The notes below the pieces were generated by a model. That model did not search any database. It was given only the letters and a program-made list of their open reading frames with translations, and was not told the DNA's origin. The position numbers were made by a program, and so were the translations under genes. 64,000 nt of DNA from CAZMNY01 sp964567745 (lineage in GTDB: Bacteria > Planctomycetota > Planctomycetia > Pirellulales > Pirellulaceae): the NCBI GenBank assembly GCA_964567745.1, contig CAZMNY010000020.1:76847-140846 (forward strand), given 5' to 3'. Shown here one piece after another: positions 63,621 through 64,000 of the stretch (positions within the stretch are counted from its first letter, which is position 1; every line of letters starts with the position of its first letter).

Positions 63621-63945
63621 GATTTTGAGAGTCAGGTGCCCCAGTCAGGGGATCGTATATCCGGAGGTGGTTAGAGCTTCAGAATTGGCGTCCGTTCAGG
63701 CCAGCGGCGATTTTCCAGAATTGCCCCCTGCGCATCGCCCGTTCTGCCGGCTTTGACCACCTCTTTTTTTTGTTGAATCCCAAGTCGCGTCCTTAGACAC
63801 GCCTTCCGTCTGGCGGCGAACTGGTTTTGGAGGATGGGCTGGGCGAGGAATTCCACCGCGACGTCAATTCGCATTACCGCTCCAATTCACCTTGCAAGGG
63901 TTTCTGGGTTCGGTATATTAGCTGGTTTTGACAGGCTGGGGGTCC
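63621..63945. other. Intergenic region before the tRNA
   Basis: About 325 bp between the sigma gene and tRNA-Thr. A short minus-strand open frame (63671-63874) has no support. A weak hairpin (CCCC/GGGG) lies about 25 bp after the sigma stop. No further features. Confidence 0.4.
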
Positions 63946-64000
63946 GCCAGCGTAGCTCAGTTGGCAGAGCAGCTGATTTGTAATCAGCAGGTCGTGGGTT
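63946..64000 (+). tRNA. tRNA-Thr (TGT), truncated by the window end
   Basis: The 5' part is GCCAGCG (acceptor), TA, GCTC...GAGC (D arm) and a GCTGA/TCAGC anticodon stem around TTTGTAA, giving the anticodon TGT. The variable loop and the start of the T arm (GTGGGTT) follow before the window ends. The 3' half is missing. Confidence 0.92.

Noticed and set aside
63671..63874. Small minus-strand gene before the tRNA
   Set aside because: No ribosome site, family match or conserved composition; the frame looks accidental.
12..64000. Prophage, complete insertion sequence or transposase gene
   Set aside because: No transposase, integrase or phage structural gene was recognised in the window, so the CTAG-bounded elements must be non-autonomous here.

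Overview
The window looks like a chromosomal segment of a planctomycete (phylum Planctomycetota, probably near Pirellulales). The signs are planctomycete-type cytochrome and DUF1549/DUF1553 proteins (12-3335, 3400-4860, 43108-45924), a DUF1501 protein, a secreted sulfatase, secreted PQQ-propeller and ceramidase-like proteins, an ECF sigma factor beside a planctomycete-style Ser/Thr kinase, and a composite sigma-70 factor. No rRNA, CRISPR array, prophage or complete IS was seen. One tRNA (Thr, TGT) is cut by the right edge.

Layout. 0-5 kb: WD40/cytochrome gene plus DUF1549/DUF1553 gene on the minus strand. 5.8-10.2 kb: a DUF4105 lipoprotein, then a minus-strand operon of a [2Fe-2S] ferredoxin, trkA and trkH (K+ uptake). 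10.6-13.5 kb: unknown proteins among small repeats. 12.9-15.5 kb: DUF4178, a 64-aa peptide and DUF350, an envelope-type operon. 15.7-27 kb: a surface-glycan and nucleotide/sugar region (four glycosyltransferases, hpt, asnB, glgC) with small envelope proteins. 27-37.3 kb: mostly secreted hydrolases (GDPD-LamG, metallophosphoesterase, ceramidase-like, C45 peptidase, EEP phosphatase) and a 1212-aa PQQ/Rossmann/malectin fusion. 37.3-41.6 kb: a repeat-rich island holding a sulfatase and a class IV aminotransferase between inverted repeats. 41.6-47.4 kb: a propeller-like secreted protein and a second cytochrome/DUF1549/DUF1553-DUF1501 pair. 48-53.5 kb: ECF sigma factor, an apparently broken kinase-TPR gene, a HAMP-like membrane protein and three Tad-type pseudopilin/VWA genes. 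53.7-54.8 kb: TerB-like protein and an esterase. 55-58.5 kb: obgE-coaX-mnmE-like coupled operon and rpmA. 58.6-61.2 kb: two secreted unknowns. 61.9-63.6 kb: composite sigma factor. 63.9 kb: tRNA-Thr.

The most unusual signal is a set of small non-coding elements bounded by CTAG. Family A (109 bp, three copies) and family B (108 bp, three copies, two identical) have related terminal inverted repeats (CTAGTGC-N-G-Y-GT). A larger family C (174 bp plus a 156-bp partial copy) is also CTAG-bounded. They look like non-autonomous mobile elements (MITEs) driven by a transposase that is not in this window. One copy each of A and B share a single CTAG, and another A copy begins exactly on the stop codon of rpmA. 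Other striking items are the kinase gene missing its C-lobe and coupled to a TPR remnant, a sigma factor with three extra helix-turn-helix segments, and a ferredoxin translationally coupled to trkA.
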